The position numbers and the translations under genes were made by a program. Below the pieces are notes generated by a model. That model did no database searches. It worked only from the letters and a program-made list of their open reading frames with translations, and was not told the DNA's origin. From Verrucomicrobiia bacterium Tous-C4TDCM (GTDB lineage Bacteria; Verrucomicrobiota; Verrucomicrobiia; Verrucomicrobiales; Akkermansiaceae), in NCBI GenBank assembly GCA_002304315.1, contig NEUO01000020.1, positions 1 through 36,975 on the forward strand: a stretch of DNA of 36,975 bases. The letters run 5' to 3'. Below, one piece after another: positions 24,684 to 32,383 of this stretch. Positions within the stretch are counted from its first letter, which is position 1; each line of letters starts with the position of its first letter.

Positions 24684-24694
24684 TCACTGATCAC
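24670..24694. repeat. tandem TGATCAC heptamer repeat (3.5 copies)
   Basis: The heptamer TGATCAC is repeated perfectly at 24674-24680, 24681-24687 and 24688-24694, with a partial copy (TCAC) before. It spans the stop codon of the 91-residue protein, so each unit in frame offers a TGA stop. The unit contains the palindrome TGATCA (core GATC). Confidence 0.85.
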
Positions 24695-24712
24695 AGCTCA
24701 CTTGGCACTTTC

Positions 24713-25516
24713 ATGAAATACATTGAGCCCCACGCCCACATGGTCAGCCGCACGACGGACGACTATGAAAAGCTCGCCCTTGCCGGTTGCGCCGCGCTGT
24801 GCGAACCCGCCTTCTGGGCCGGTTTCGACCGCTCCTCGCCGGCCGGCTTTTACGACTACTACCGCCAGCTCACCGACTACGAGCCGAAGCGCGCCGCCAA
24901 ATATGGCATCCCGCATTTCTGCTGGCTCTGCATCAACCCGAAGGAAGCCGAGGACGCCGGCTTCGCCCGCGAGGTGATGGCCATCATCCCCGAGTTCCTC
25001 GACAAGCCGACCGTCCTCGGCATCGGCGAGATCGGCCTGAACAAGAACACGAAAAGCGAACTCGCGATCTTCGAGGAACACGTCCAGCTCGCCCTCGATC
25101 GCGACCTGCCGATCCTCATCCACACCCCGCACCTCGAGGACAAACTCAAGGGCACGCGGCTGATCCTCGATTCACTAGCGAACTTCGCCAAGCTCGACCG
25201 CGGCAAGGTGATCATCGACCACGTCGAGGAACATACGGTGAACCTCGTACAAGAGCAGGGTTACTGGGCCGGCATGACGCTCTATCCGGAAAGCAAGTGC
25301 ACCCCGAACCGCGCGATCGACATGCTCGAAACCTGCGACGCCAGCCGCCTGTGGCTGAATTCCGCCTGCGACTGGGGCGTCTCCGATCCACTCGCCGTCG
25401 TGAAATGCGGCTTCGAAATGAAGCGCCGCAAGCACACCGCCGCGGAGATCGACACGATCCTCTACGAAAACCCGAAGCGCTTCCTCAGCCAGTCGAAGAA
25501 TTTTGTCCTGACGTGA
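24713..25516 (+). CDS. TatD-like metal-dependent hydrolase
   Basis: This amidohydrolase-superfamily TIM barrel has 267 residues. Metal ligands are visible: HAH in EPHAHM (residues 6-10), Glu in LGIGEIGLNK, two His in LIHTPH, His in IIDHVEEHT and Asp in NSACDWGVSD. This is the TatD/YcfH pattern. Classic TatD enzymes are 3'-5' exonucleases; this branch, related to the EboB/TatD-like group, may act on another phosphoester or amide. The rest of an ebo cluster (UbiA-like, dehydroquinate-synthase-like) is not present here. It is preceded by a 91-residue helical protein gene, likely co-transcribed. Confidence 0.9.
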   Translation: MKYIEPHAHMVSRTTDDYEKLALAGCAALCEPAFWAGFDRSSPAGFYDYYRQLTDYEPKRAAKYGIPHFCWLCINPKEAEDAGFAREVMAIIPEFLDKPTVLGIGEIGLNKNTKSELAIFEEHVQLALDRDLPILIHTPHLEDKLKGTRLILDSLANFAKLDRGKVIIDHVEEHTVNLVQEQGYWAGMTLYPESKCTPNRAIDMLETCDASRLWLNSACDWGVSDPLAVVKCGFEMKRRKHTAAEIDTILYENPKRFLSQSKNFVLT

Positions 25517-25687
25517 GTCGTGTCACGATAAGCTGTGACCGAGGCTCCGTGGATTCGTGAGCCCGCTTGATTGGAATCCTGCCGCGACTTCCCAATCGCG
25601 CGGATCGCAACCGGTGGAAAAGAAAAGGGGTGTGGAAAGCACGCTTCCCCACCTGTTATCCAACCCACTTCAAACGAAACAAGCCAC

Positions 25688-26245
25688 ATGAAAGCCAAAC
25701 TCCTCGGATCCATCCTGGTCGCCACCCTTTGCCTCGCGAACGCCCAAGCCAAGTCGTCGGAAATCACCAAGGCGGAAGTCAACGCCGCGCAGCAGGCGTG
25801 GTGCGACGCGCTGGTCGCCATCGGCAAGACCCACACGGAAGGTGGCGGCGCCAAGGCGCTCGCCGAAAAAGTTCTCTCCGCAGCCTATGACTACGACACG
25901 GGGAAGGTGTTCTTCAAGCCGACGCTCGCCTTCGGCCCCAACACCTTCCGCCCGACGAAAAAAGGCGCCCTCGCCTACTTCGTCGGCGGTGACAAGGACT
26001 TCCCGGAAGACAAGGGCTTCGCCCTGAAACCATGGGTCAAGGCCCGCTACGACAACCTGGGTGACGGCGACGACGGCATCCAGATCCACGGCGACGTCGC
26101 GATCACCATGGGCAACGTCTGGGTCACCGACAAAGACGGCAACGAAACGATGGTCGATAAGACTTTCGTCTTCAAGAAGGGCGAGGACGGCAAGCTGAAG
26201 CTCATCGTCCACAAGTCCGCCCTGCCCTACAGCCCCGCGAAGTAA
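25688..26245 (+). CDS. secreted NTF2/SnoaL-like protein
   Basis: This encodes 185 residues from ATG 25688: a signal peptide (MKAKLLGSILVATLCLANAQA), then a compact domain with VNAAQQAWCDALVAIGKTHT, FGPNTFRPTKKGALAYFVGG, GFALKPWVKARYDN and the strand pair DVAITMGNVWVTDKDGNETM and HKSALPYSP. This matches small secreted proteins with an NTF2-like fold that are often misannotated as phosphoribosyl-AMP cyclohydrolase. The ligand is unknown. An upstream ATG at 25571 was rejected because the signal peptide would be buried. A good terminator follows at 26273. Confidence 0.8.
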   Translation: MKAKLLGSILVATLCLANAQAKSSEITKAEVNAAQQAWCDALVAIGKTHTEGGGAKALAEKVLSAAYDYDTGKVFFKPTLAFGPNTFRPTKKGALAYFVGGDKDFPEDKGFALKPWVKARYDNLGDGDDGIQIHGDVAITMGNVWVTDKDGNETMVDKTFVFKKGEDGKLKLIVHKSALPYSPAK

Positions 26246-26272
26246 GCAGCGGCAATAGTCACCCATCTAACA

Positions 26273-26304
26273 CCCCTGTCGGCACCGCCCGGCAGGGGTT
26301 TTTT
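26273..26304 (+). terminator. Rho-independent terminator after the NTF2-like gene
   Basis: CCCCTGTCGG (26273-26282) pairs with CCGGCAGGGG (26289-26298; one G-U pair), followed by TTTTTT (26299-26304). It lies 28 bases after the stop codon. Confidence 0.9.
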
Positions 26305-26354
26305 CGTGGTCCATCCGTCCGCCGCGTTCCCTCAGCTTTGAAGGAAAGTTGATC

Positions 26355-26486
26355 GTTGAAAGTGGATGGTTGATAGTTGATCCAGAAAAATTTGCGCCGA
26401 AGGTTGACCTGATTCTTCGAGTGAGCCCCGAGTTCGGCACAAGCCTCTTATTCCGAACTATTAACTATCAACCATCCGCTCTCAAC
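26355..26486. repeat. 132-base element bounded by 27-bp imperfect inverted repeats
   Basis: The left arm (26355-26381) and the right arm (26460-26486) match as reverse complements at 24 of 27 positions. They share the core GGATGGTTGATAGTTGAT-like sequence. The 78-base interior has no ORF and is unrelated to the arms. It sits between the NTF2-like terminator and the 3' end of the tlyC-type gene. It could be a MITE-like mobile remnant, or a long hairpin acting as a terminator or RNA element. Confidence 0.7.
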
Positions 26487-26498
26487 TCGGTTTTAGAC

Positions 26499-27827
26499 TC
26501 AACCGGTGGAGGATTCGCCGATCTCCATCTTCGGCAACGCCACCGCCAGCACCTTGTCCACGCGACTGCCGTCCATATCCATGATCTCGAATCGCCAGCC
26601 GGATTCCTCGATCTGGTCGCCTTCCGCCGGCACCCGCTCGAGGCAATGACCGAACCAGCCACCCAGCGTTTGGAATTCGTCGCCCGCGCCTTCGGGCGAC
26701 GCGAAGCCATCAAGGACGTCGCGAAGCTTCTCGATCTCGAACAGCCCGTCGATCAGCCAGCTGCCGTCCTTGCGCTGCTTCACCGGCATCGTCAGCCGCT
26801 CTTCCTTCGAGGGCACATCGCCGACGATCGCCTCCATCAAGTCGATCAGCGTGACCATGCCCGTCACTCCGCCGAACTCGTCGACCACGAACCCGGCGTG
26901 ATTTCCGGTGCGGCGGAAGTCTTCCAGCAGCGTACTCGCCTTCTGAAGTTCCGGGACCAGCAGCGGCGGCTGCATGATGTTTTGGAAACGGATCTCCACC
27001 CCGGCGGCGAGCTGGGCGTAGCAGTCCTTCACCGAGACCACGCCGACCAGGTTGTCGCGCTGGCCCTGATAGATCGGGAAAAAGCTCTGGTGGCTTTTCA
27101 CGATGCTCGGCCAGGCAATGGCATGCGGCTCGTCGCGCTCGATCCACACCATCTTCGGCCGCGGGATCATGATGTCGTAAACCACCAGCTTGTCGAAACC
27201 GAGGACGCCTTCCATCATGCGGGACTCGGTGCGCTGGATGCCACCGGCCACCATGCCCTCGCGGATCAGCACGGTGAACTCGTCGCGGGACAACTTTTCC
27301 TCGCCGCTGTCCTTCACCCCGCAGAGGCGCAGCAGGGCGGAGGTGGACCAAGACAGCAGCGAGACGAAGGGCGAGGCGACCGAGGACAGCCAGGACATCG
27401 GCCCTGACATCGCGCTGGCGATCACCTCCGGGAACTGCATCGCCAGCCGTTTCGGAGCGAGTTCGCCAATGACCAGCGAGCCGTAGGTCAGCGAACCGAT
27501 CACCACCACGAAAGAGATCCCACCCGCGTATTCCCCGACCACCGGCAGCGGTGCGAGGACCGCGGCAAGCTTGGCCGAAAGGCTGGCACCGCCGAAGGCA
27601 CCGGCGAAGATGCCGACCAAGGTGATGCCGATCTGAACGGTCGAAAGGAAGCGGTTCGGCGAGTCGGCCAGCTTCAGCGCGCGGGCGGCGCCCTTGCTGC
27701 CGGCATCGGCACGGGACTGGAGGACGGCGCGGCGGGACGAAACGATCGCAATCTCGGTCATCGCGAACAGCCCGTTGCACAGCAGCAGGACGAAGATGAG
27801 GGCGATCTCGAAGAAGGTGGAAGCCAT
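26499..27827 (-). CDS. hemolysin/CorC-family (CNNM) transporter with CBS pair
   Basis: This encodes 442 residues. The N-terminal CNNM/DUF21 domain (about 1-190) has three to four membrane segments (ALIFVLLLCNGLFAMTEIAI, LSTVQIGITLVGIFAGAFGG, GISFVVVIGSLTYGSLVIGE). A tandem CBS domain follows (about 215-345; MIPRPKMVWIERDEPHAIA, FVVDEFGGVTGMVTLIDLME), then a C-terminal CorC_HlyC domain. This is the YfjD/YtfL/CorC family, involved in magnesium or cobalt efflux. The hemolysin name is historical. It lies 63 bases downstream of amt on the same strand. Substrate not determinable from sequence. Confidence 0.95.
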   Translation of the reverse strand: MASTFFEIALIFVLLLCNGLFAMTEIAIVSSRRAVLQSRADAGSKGAARALKLADSPNRFLSTVQIGITLVGIFAGAFGGASLSAKLAAVLAPLPVVGEYAGGISFVVVIGSLTYGSLVIGELAPKRLAMQFPEVIASAMSGPMSWLSSVASPFVSLLSWSTSALLRLCGVKDSGEEKLSRDEFTVLIREGMVAGGIQRTESRMMEGVLGFDKLVVYDIMIPRPKMVWIERDEPHAIAWPSIVKSHQSFFPIYQGQRDNLVGVVSVKDCYAQLAAGVEIRFQNIMQPPLLVPELQKASTLLEDFRRTGNHAGFVVDEFGGVTGMVTLIDLMEAIVGDVPSKEERLTMPVKQRKDGSWLIDGLFEIEKLRDVLDGFASPEGAGDEFQTLGGWFGHCLERVPAEGDQIEESGWRFEIMDMDGSRVDKVLAVALPKMEIGESSTG

Positions 27828-27890
27828 GGGACGCCCGATGATGCCCGGTTTGCGCGGGATTTCATCTCCTTTTCTCAGACCACCCGTCGA

Positions 27891-29180
27891 TCAGATATGA
27901 TAGGCCTTTTCGCCGTGGGAAGAATCGTCGAGGCCCGTTTCTTCATCCTCCGGGCTGACCCGCAAGCCGCCGAACGCCTTGAGGCCGCGAGCGATGGCAT
28001 AGGTCGCGACCGCCGACCAGAGAACGGTGACCCCGACCGCCTTGAGCTGAAGCACGAGCTGCGGCCCGGTCTCGAATTTCCCGAATCCACCGAAGCTGGC
28101 GGTGCCGAAGACCGCCAGCAGCACGGTGCCGATGATCCCGCCGAGACCATGGACCGCGAAGACATCGAGGCTGTCGTCGATCTTCAGCTTCTCCTTCACC
28201 CATCCGCAGGCGAAGTAGCAGGCCACGCCGGAAATCAGGCCGAGCAGGATGGCGCCGGCCGGACCGACCACGCCGGACGCCGGGGTGACAGTGGCGAGGC
28301 CGGCGATGGTGCCAGTCGCCGCGCCGACAATGCCCGTTTTGCCGGTCTTCAGTCGCTCCACCAGCGACCAAGTCAGCGTCGCGGTGGCCGCGGCGAGGTG
28401 GGTCACCAGCAAGGTCATGCCGGCCGCGCCGTTGGCGGCGAGCTGGCTGCCGGCATTGAAGCCGAACCAGCCGACCCACAGCAGCCCGGTGCCGGTCACG
28501 ACCATCCATGGGCTGTGCGGCGGTTGCAGGTGGCCGGGGAATCCGCGGCGCTTGCCAAGCACGGCCGCCAGCACCAGCGCACTGGTCCCGGCGGTCGCGT
28601 GGACCACGATGCCGCCCGCGAGATCGACCACGCCCGCCTTGAACATCCAGCCGGAAGCGGCCCAGGCCCAGTGGGTGACCGGGGTGTAAACCAGCGCGAG
28701 CCAGAGGGCGGAAAAGATCAGCACCGCGCTGAAGCGGATCCGCTCGACAAAGGCCCCGACCACCAGGCACGGCGTGATGATGGCGAAAGTCATCTGGAAC
28801 ATCGCGAACAGCGGCTCCGGGATCGTGCCGGTGACGCTGGCAGGGGTCACGCCCTTGAGAAAGGCGGCGCTGAGGTCGCCGAGCCAGGTGCCGTCTCCTT
28901 TGAAGGCCAGGCTGTAAAGGCCCGCCGTCCAGAGGATCGAGGCCAGCGCGGCGATCATCAGGCAGTGCATCAGCACGCTCAGCAGGTTCTTCGCCCGGAC
29001 CAGTCCGCCGTAGAAAAGGGCGAGCGCCGGCAGGGTCATCAGCAGCACCAGCGCGGTGGCTGTTAGGATCCACGCGGTGTCGCCGGAGTCGGTTGCCGGC
29101 GGGGCGTCTTGGGCGCAAGCGGTGCCGATCGCCATAAATGTGGCGCATCCAGCAGCAAGTTTACGATGAAATCCATTCAT
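27891..29180 (-). CDS. amt: ammonium transporter (Amt family)
   Basis: Amt is a trimeric channel for NH4+/NH3. The 429 residues include a cleavable N-terminal signal (MNGFHRKLAAGCATFMAIGT) and eleven membrane helices. The twin-histidine pore residues are seen in GGIVVHATAG and VFAVHGLGG, along with the conserved PLFAMFQMTFAIITP and GWFGFNAGSQLAANG. The C-terminus (RVSPEDEETGLDDSSHGEKA) is the usual PII-responsive tail. The usual partner glnK is not adjacent, although Amt-GlnK linkage is common. It is divergent from the xerD-like gene with a 93-base gap that should hold both promoters. Confidence 0.97.
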   Translation of the reverse strand: MNGFHRKLAAGCATFMAIGTACAQDAPPATDSGDTAWILTATALVLLMTLPALALFYGGLVRAKNLLSVLMHCLMIAALASILWTAGLYSLAFKGDGTWLGDLSAAFLKGVTPASVTGTIPEPLFAMFQMTFAIITPCLVVGAFVERIRFSAVLIFSALWLALVYTPVTHWAWAASGWMFKAGVVDLAGGIVVHATAGTSALVLAAVLGKRRGFPGHLQPPHSPWMVVTGTGLLWVGWFGFNAGSQLAANGAAGMTLLVTHLAAATATLTWSLVERLKTGKTGIVGAATGTIAGLATVTPASGVVGPAGAILLGLISGVACYFACGWVKEKLKIDDSLDVFAVHGLGGIIGTVLLAVFGTASFGGFGKFETGPQLVLQLKAVGVTVLWSAVATYAIARGLKAFGGLRVSPEDEETGLDDSSHGEKAYHI

Positions 29181-29273
29181 GCAACGCGGAGTCTGAAAAT
29201 CCGCCCCGGTCTGTCCAGTCCCCGCTGTGTCTACCGGCTCGCCATTTTTTCCCTAGAGGTCCATGCTCGCCCC

Positions 29274-30158
29274 GTGGACGTGGAAGCTGACGGATTCATC
29301 CTGTTCTTGGCGACCGAGCGCGGGCTTTCGGCGGCCTATCAGCTTTCGGTCCGGCAGTCTCTCGACGCGCTGGCCGCTTACCTTCAGAGCAAGCGTTTGC
29401 CGCTGACCGACGTGGGCACCGACGAGCTGTCCGATTTTCTCATGGTTCGGAAGCAGAGCGGCCTCGCGGCCTCCTCGCTCCGCATCACCACGGTGCATTT
29501 GAAGGTCTTCTTCCGCTGGCTGGCCTCCCGCGGCAAGCTGCCGATGGACCCCGCCGAGCCACTGCTTTCCCCCCGGCCGGACCAGACGCTGCCGGAAACC
29601 CTGCACGGATCGGCGGTGAAAAAGCTGCTGGATTCGATCGATCCCGCGCAACTGCTCGGCCGCCGCGACCTCGCGATGCTCGAACTTTTCTACGCGTCGG
29701 GCTTGCGGCTGTCGGAGCTGTGCTCGGTTCGCTTGGAAGGACTGGACCTCGACGAAGGATTCATCCGGGTGACCGGCAAGGGCAACAAGACGCGGATCGT
29801 CCCGGTCGGAGGCCGGGCGCGGGAGGCGGTGACGGATTATCTGCGGAACGAGCGGCCGGAGCTGGTGACCAAGCGGACCTCGTCAGAGATCTTCATCAGC
29901 ATCCGCGGCACGAAGCTCTCGCCGGACCGCGTCCGGCAGATCGTCAAAGAACGGGCCGCCCTCGCAGGCATCGAGCAAAACGTCTATCCCCACCTGCTGC
30001 GGCACTCGTTCGCCACGCACCTGTTAGAAGGCGGTGCCGACCTGCGGGTGATCCAGGAATTGCTCGGCCACGCCGACATCGCGACCACCCAGATTTACAC
30101 CCACGTCGACGGCGCTCGATTGAAGGCGATCCACAAGAAATTCCACCCGCGGGGGTGA
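29274..30158 (+). CDS. xerD: XerC/XerD-type tyrosine recombinase
   Basis: This site-specific recombinase has 294 residues, the usual XerD size, if started at GTG 29274. It has an N-terminal SAM-like core-binding domain (1-90) and a C-terminal catalytic domain with all residues: Arg145 (SGLRLSELC), Lys172 (GKGNKTR), His240-x-x-Arg243 (HLLRHSFATHLL), His266 (LLGHADIATTQIYTH) and Tyr275. It probably resolves chromosome dimers at dif with a XerC partner elsewhere, though XerC, XerD or an integron/phage role cannot be separated from one gene. An ATG at 29109 would overlap amt and give a non-homologous N-terminus. Confidence 0.9.
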   Translation: MDVEADGFILFLATERGLSAAYQLSVRQSLDALAAYLQSKRLPLTDVGTDELSDFLMVRKQSGLAASSLRITTVHLKVFFRWLASRGKLPMDPAEPLLSPRPDQTLPETLHGSAVKKLLDSIDPAQLLGRRDLAMLELFYASGLRLSELCSVRLEGLDLDEGFIRVTGKGNKTRIVPVGGRAREAVTDYLRNERPELVTKRTSSEIFISIRGTKLSPDRVRQIVKERAALAGIEQNVYPHLLRHSFATHLLEGGADLRVIQELLGHADIATTQIYTHVDGARLKAIHKKFHPRG

Positions 30159-30244
30159 GGCTGATCGTCGATTGAGGATTGAGGATTTCCTTACCGGAGG
30201 GAGTCGAAGGTTGCCTTGATTCGATCGGAGGGTAGAGTCCTCGA

Positions 30245-30472
30245 GTGGCTACGGATTTGGTGAAGCAACTGACGGTGCCGATGCCGGCAAGCCTGGCATC
30301 GCTGCGTTTTCCGAAGGCGCTAGACGACCGTCTTCAACATCTGCTCGACGAGCAGGGCCGGCTGGGACGGCTGAGTGCGGCGCAACGGCGGGAGGCAGAG
30401 GCGTTGGTAAACATCGCCACCACACTTTCGATCCTCAAGCTGGGGGCCGAGGTCAAAGCACTGAAAGCCTGA
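30245..30472 (+). CDS. small helical protein coupled to the HNH endonuclease
   Basis: This encodes 75 residues starting at GTG 30245 (MATDLVKQLTVPMPASLASL), then FPKALDDRLQHLLDEQGRLG and an Ala/Glu-rich helix (RREAEALVNIATTLSILKLG). No cysteine or membrane segment. It ends with TGATG: its stop overlaps the ATG of the HNH gene by one base, so expression is tightly coupled. The size, order and coupling resemble a small antitoxin or inhibitor preceding a toxic nuclease, but this is inference. No family was recognised. Confidence 0.75.
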   Translation: MATDLVKQLTVPMPASLASLRFPKALDDRLQHLLDEQGRLGRLSAAQRREAEALVNIATTLSILKLGAEVKALKA

Positions 30473-30888
30473 TGGCCATGGGGGTGTCCGCACGACTCAG
30501 GCGCCTGGTGGCGGACCGTGCCGCACATCGATGCGAGTATTGCAAGCTGTCAGCGCAAGGGCAGGCGGCGACGTTTCATCTGGATCACATCGTCCCACAG
30601 GTGGCGGGCGGTTTGACGGAACCGGAGAATCTGGCGCTGGCCTGCATCCATTGCTCGCTGCGCAAGGGTGCCCGCCGGAGCGCAACGGACCCGAAAACAG
30701 GCGCCAGGGTGCCTCTTTTTCATCCAAGGCATGATTCATGGGTGGGAAGTTTTCGTTGGAATGGCGTGAAAATTTCGGGACGCAACGCGACCGGACGCGC
30801 GACAGTGGCGGCTCTGAACCTGAACAGCTCGGAGCATCTGTTGATCCGGGGATTCGAGGCGAAGCTAGGCAGGCACCCAGCGAAGTGA
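30472..30888 (+). CDS. HNH endonuclease
   Basis: This encodes 138 residues. The HNH core is complete: zinc-type pair CEYC (21-24), catalytic HLDHIVPQVAGG (Asp38-His39), Asn53 in TEPENLALAC, then CIHC (58-61) and LRKGAR. These are the ligands of a CX2C...CX2C zinc-supported HNH nuclease. The C-terminal half (WVGSFRWNGVKISGR, NLNSSEHLLIRGFEAKLG) is unique to this subgroup and could recognise DNA or a partner. The start overlaps the previous stop (TGATG). Such pairs are seen in several environmental phyla; whether they are defence, toxin or homing modules is unknown. It ends 16 bases before the convergent photolyase gene. Confidence 0.88.
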   Translation: MAMGVSARLRRLVADRAAHRCEYCKLSAQGQAATFHLDHIVPQVAGGLTEPENLALACIHCSLRKGARRSATDPKTGARVPLFHPRHDSWVGSFRWNGVKISGRNATGRATVAALNLNSSEHLLIRGFEAKLGRHPAK

Positions 30889-30904
30889 GGAGATTACCGA
30901 TTGG

Positions 30905-32383
30905 TCAGGTCTCCAGCCGTGCGATGAAGGCATCCGCACAGGCGCGGTGGGCGTCCTGTTTTGCAGCCGACATCTTCTCCCAGTTGCGGGCCATCATCGA
31001 GAGCCGCGGGTTGCCGCCGAAGAAGTCGAGGTGGTCGCCGATGAAGCTCCAGAACAGGCCGTCCCAGATGTCGCACCACTCGCCCTTCGGATAGTACGAC
31101 ATCTTCCGGATGTAGTTCGACCCGCTGATATAGGGCTTCGTCGTGAAGGTTCCGCCATCGGCGAACTGCGACATGCCGTAGACGTTCGGCACCATAACCC
31201 AGTCGTAGGCGTCGATGAAGAGCTCCATGAACCAGCGGTAAACCTCATCGGGATCGATGCGGCAGAGGACCATGATGTTCCCCAGCACCATCAGCCGCTC
31301 GATGTGATGGCAGTAGCCGTGGTCGAGGGCGCGGCGGATGGCGTCGTCCACCGGCGGGATGCCGGTCGTGCCGTCGTAGAAGGCGCGCGGCATCTTTCTC
31401 GTATGATTCCAGTAGTTGCGGGTCCGGATCGCCCCTCCGCGATGCCGGTAGATCCCCGCCATGAACTCGCGCCAGCCGATGATCTGGCGGACGAAGCCTT
31501 CGAGCGAATTCATCGGCACCTTGCCGGCGCGGGCGAGGGCGCGGTCGACGATTTCCTGCGGGTCGAGCAACCCGATGTTCAAGGCGGGCGTGAGCACCGA
31601 GTGGAAGAGCACGCGGTGGTTCCTCGATAGGGCATCCTCGTAGGCGCCGAAGTCGTGAAAGCGCTGGTCGAGGAAGCGGTCGAGCCACGCCAGGGCATCA
31701 GCGCGGGTGACCGGATAGTGGAAGCCTTCCGCGCGGCCGGGATTGCCGGGAAAGCGTCGCTCGACGTAGGCCAGCGCTTCTCGAACGTGGTCGTTCGGCG
31801 CGACGCACGGCTCCGGCGGTGCCAGTTGGTATTCGGGGAAGCGCTGGCGGTTCTCCTCGTCGAAGGACCACTTGCCGCCGGCGGGCGAGCCGTCGCTTTC
31901 GAGCAGGATTCCCATCCGCTGGCGCTGCGCCTTGTAGAAATCGGCCATGAAAGGGCGTTTGCGCGCGGGGCCGGTGAACTTTTCCAGCAGCTCCGGCGGG
32001 CTGAGGAAGTTCGGCGAAGGGTGGACGACGAGTTCAATCCCGCGCTTCTCGGCGAAGCGGCGGAGGCGGCGCGAAAGGACGTCGTCGCAGGGATCGGCGA
32101 CCTCGATCCGGCGGACCCCGGCGGGAAGCTCGCGTTCTAACAATTCCATCGAGCCGATGCCGGCTTCCGGGGCCTCGACGTAACGAAGCATCGCCTTCCC
32201 CGCCGCCCAGGCTTTCATCGAGGCGCGGTGCAGGACCAGCCGCTGTTTGTGGACGGCGAGCGGCCAGCGCGGGTCGCCGCCGAAGTAGAGCGGGTCCTCG
32301 ATTAGCAGCAGCGGCTGGCCGTCTCGCAGCGCCGGATGGCGGTCGAAGAGCTGATGGGGATAGACCAAGGTGACGGCGCTCAT
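30905..32383 (-). CDS. photolyase-related protein, (6-4)/FeS-BCP lineage, iron-sulfur ligands mostly missing
   Basis: This 492-residue cryptochrome/photolyase-related protein belongs to the bacterial (6-4) photolyase lineage (PhrB of Agrobacterium, CryB). Conserved parts: TLVYPHQLFDRHPAL at the antenna domain, GWREFMAGIYRHRG, GYCHHIERLMVLGNIMVL and PNVYGMSQFADGGTFTTKPY. In PhrB four cysteines hold a 4Fe-4S cluster. Here the CX2C pair is deleted (MSYYPKGEWCDIWDGLFW) and the first ligand region (GTTGIPPVDDAIRR) has no Cys; only Cys437 remains. So it is probably cluster-free while the His-His active-site block is intact. It is the last gene of a three-gene operon (ATGA overlap with the flavin reductase). 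Substrate specificity is inferred from lineage. Confidence 0.9.
   Translation of the reverse strand: MSAVTLVYPHQLFDRHPALRDGQPLLLIEDPLYFGGDPRWPLAVHKQRLVLHRASMKAWAAGKAMLRYVEAPEAGIGSMELLERELPAGVRRIEVADPCDDVLSRRLRRFAEKRGIELVVHPSPNFLSPPELLEKFTGPARKRPFMADFYKAQRQRMGILLESDGSPAGGKWSFDEENRQRFPEYQLAPPEPCVAPNDHVREALAYVERRFPGNPGRAEGFHYPVTRADALAWLDRFLDQRFHDFGAYEDALSRNHRVLFHSVLTPALNIGLLDPQEIVDRALARAGKVPMNSLEGFVRQIIGWREFMAGIYRHRGGAIRTRNYWNHTRKMPRAFYDGTTGIPPVDDAIRRALDHGYCHHIERLMVLGNIMVLCRIDPDEVYRWFMELFIDAYDWVMVPNVYGMSQFADGGTFTTKPYISGSNYIRKMSYYPKGEWCDIWDGLFWSFIGDHLDFFGGNPRLSMMARNWEKMSAAKQDAHRACADAFIARLET

Noticed and set aside
24670..24694. TGATCAC repeat as a terminator
   Set aside because: No strong GC stem and no T-run; it is a tandem repeat with a GATC core.
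28249..28689. Plus-strand frames opposite amt
   Set aside because: Shadow of the Amt membrane-helix codons.
30170..30188. GATTGAGGATTGAGGATT direct repeat after xerD
   Set aside because: Two short simple-sequence copies, too small to call an element or a dif-like site.
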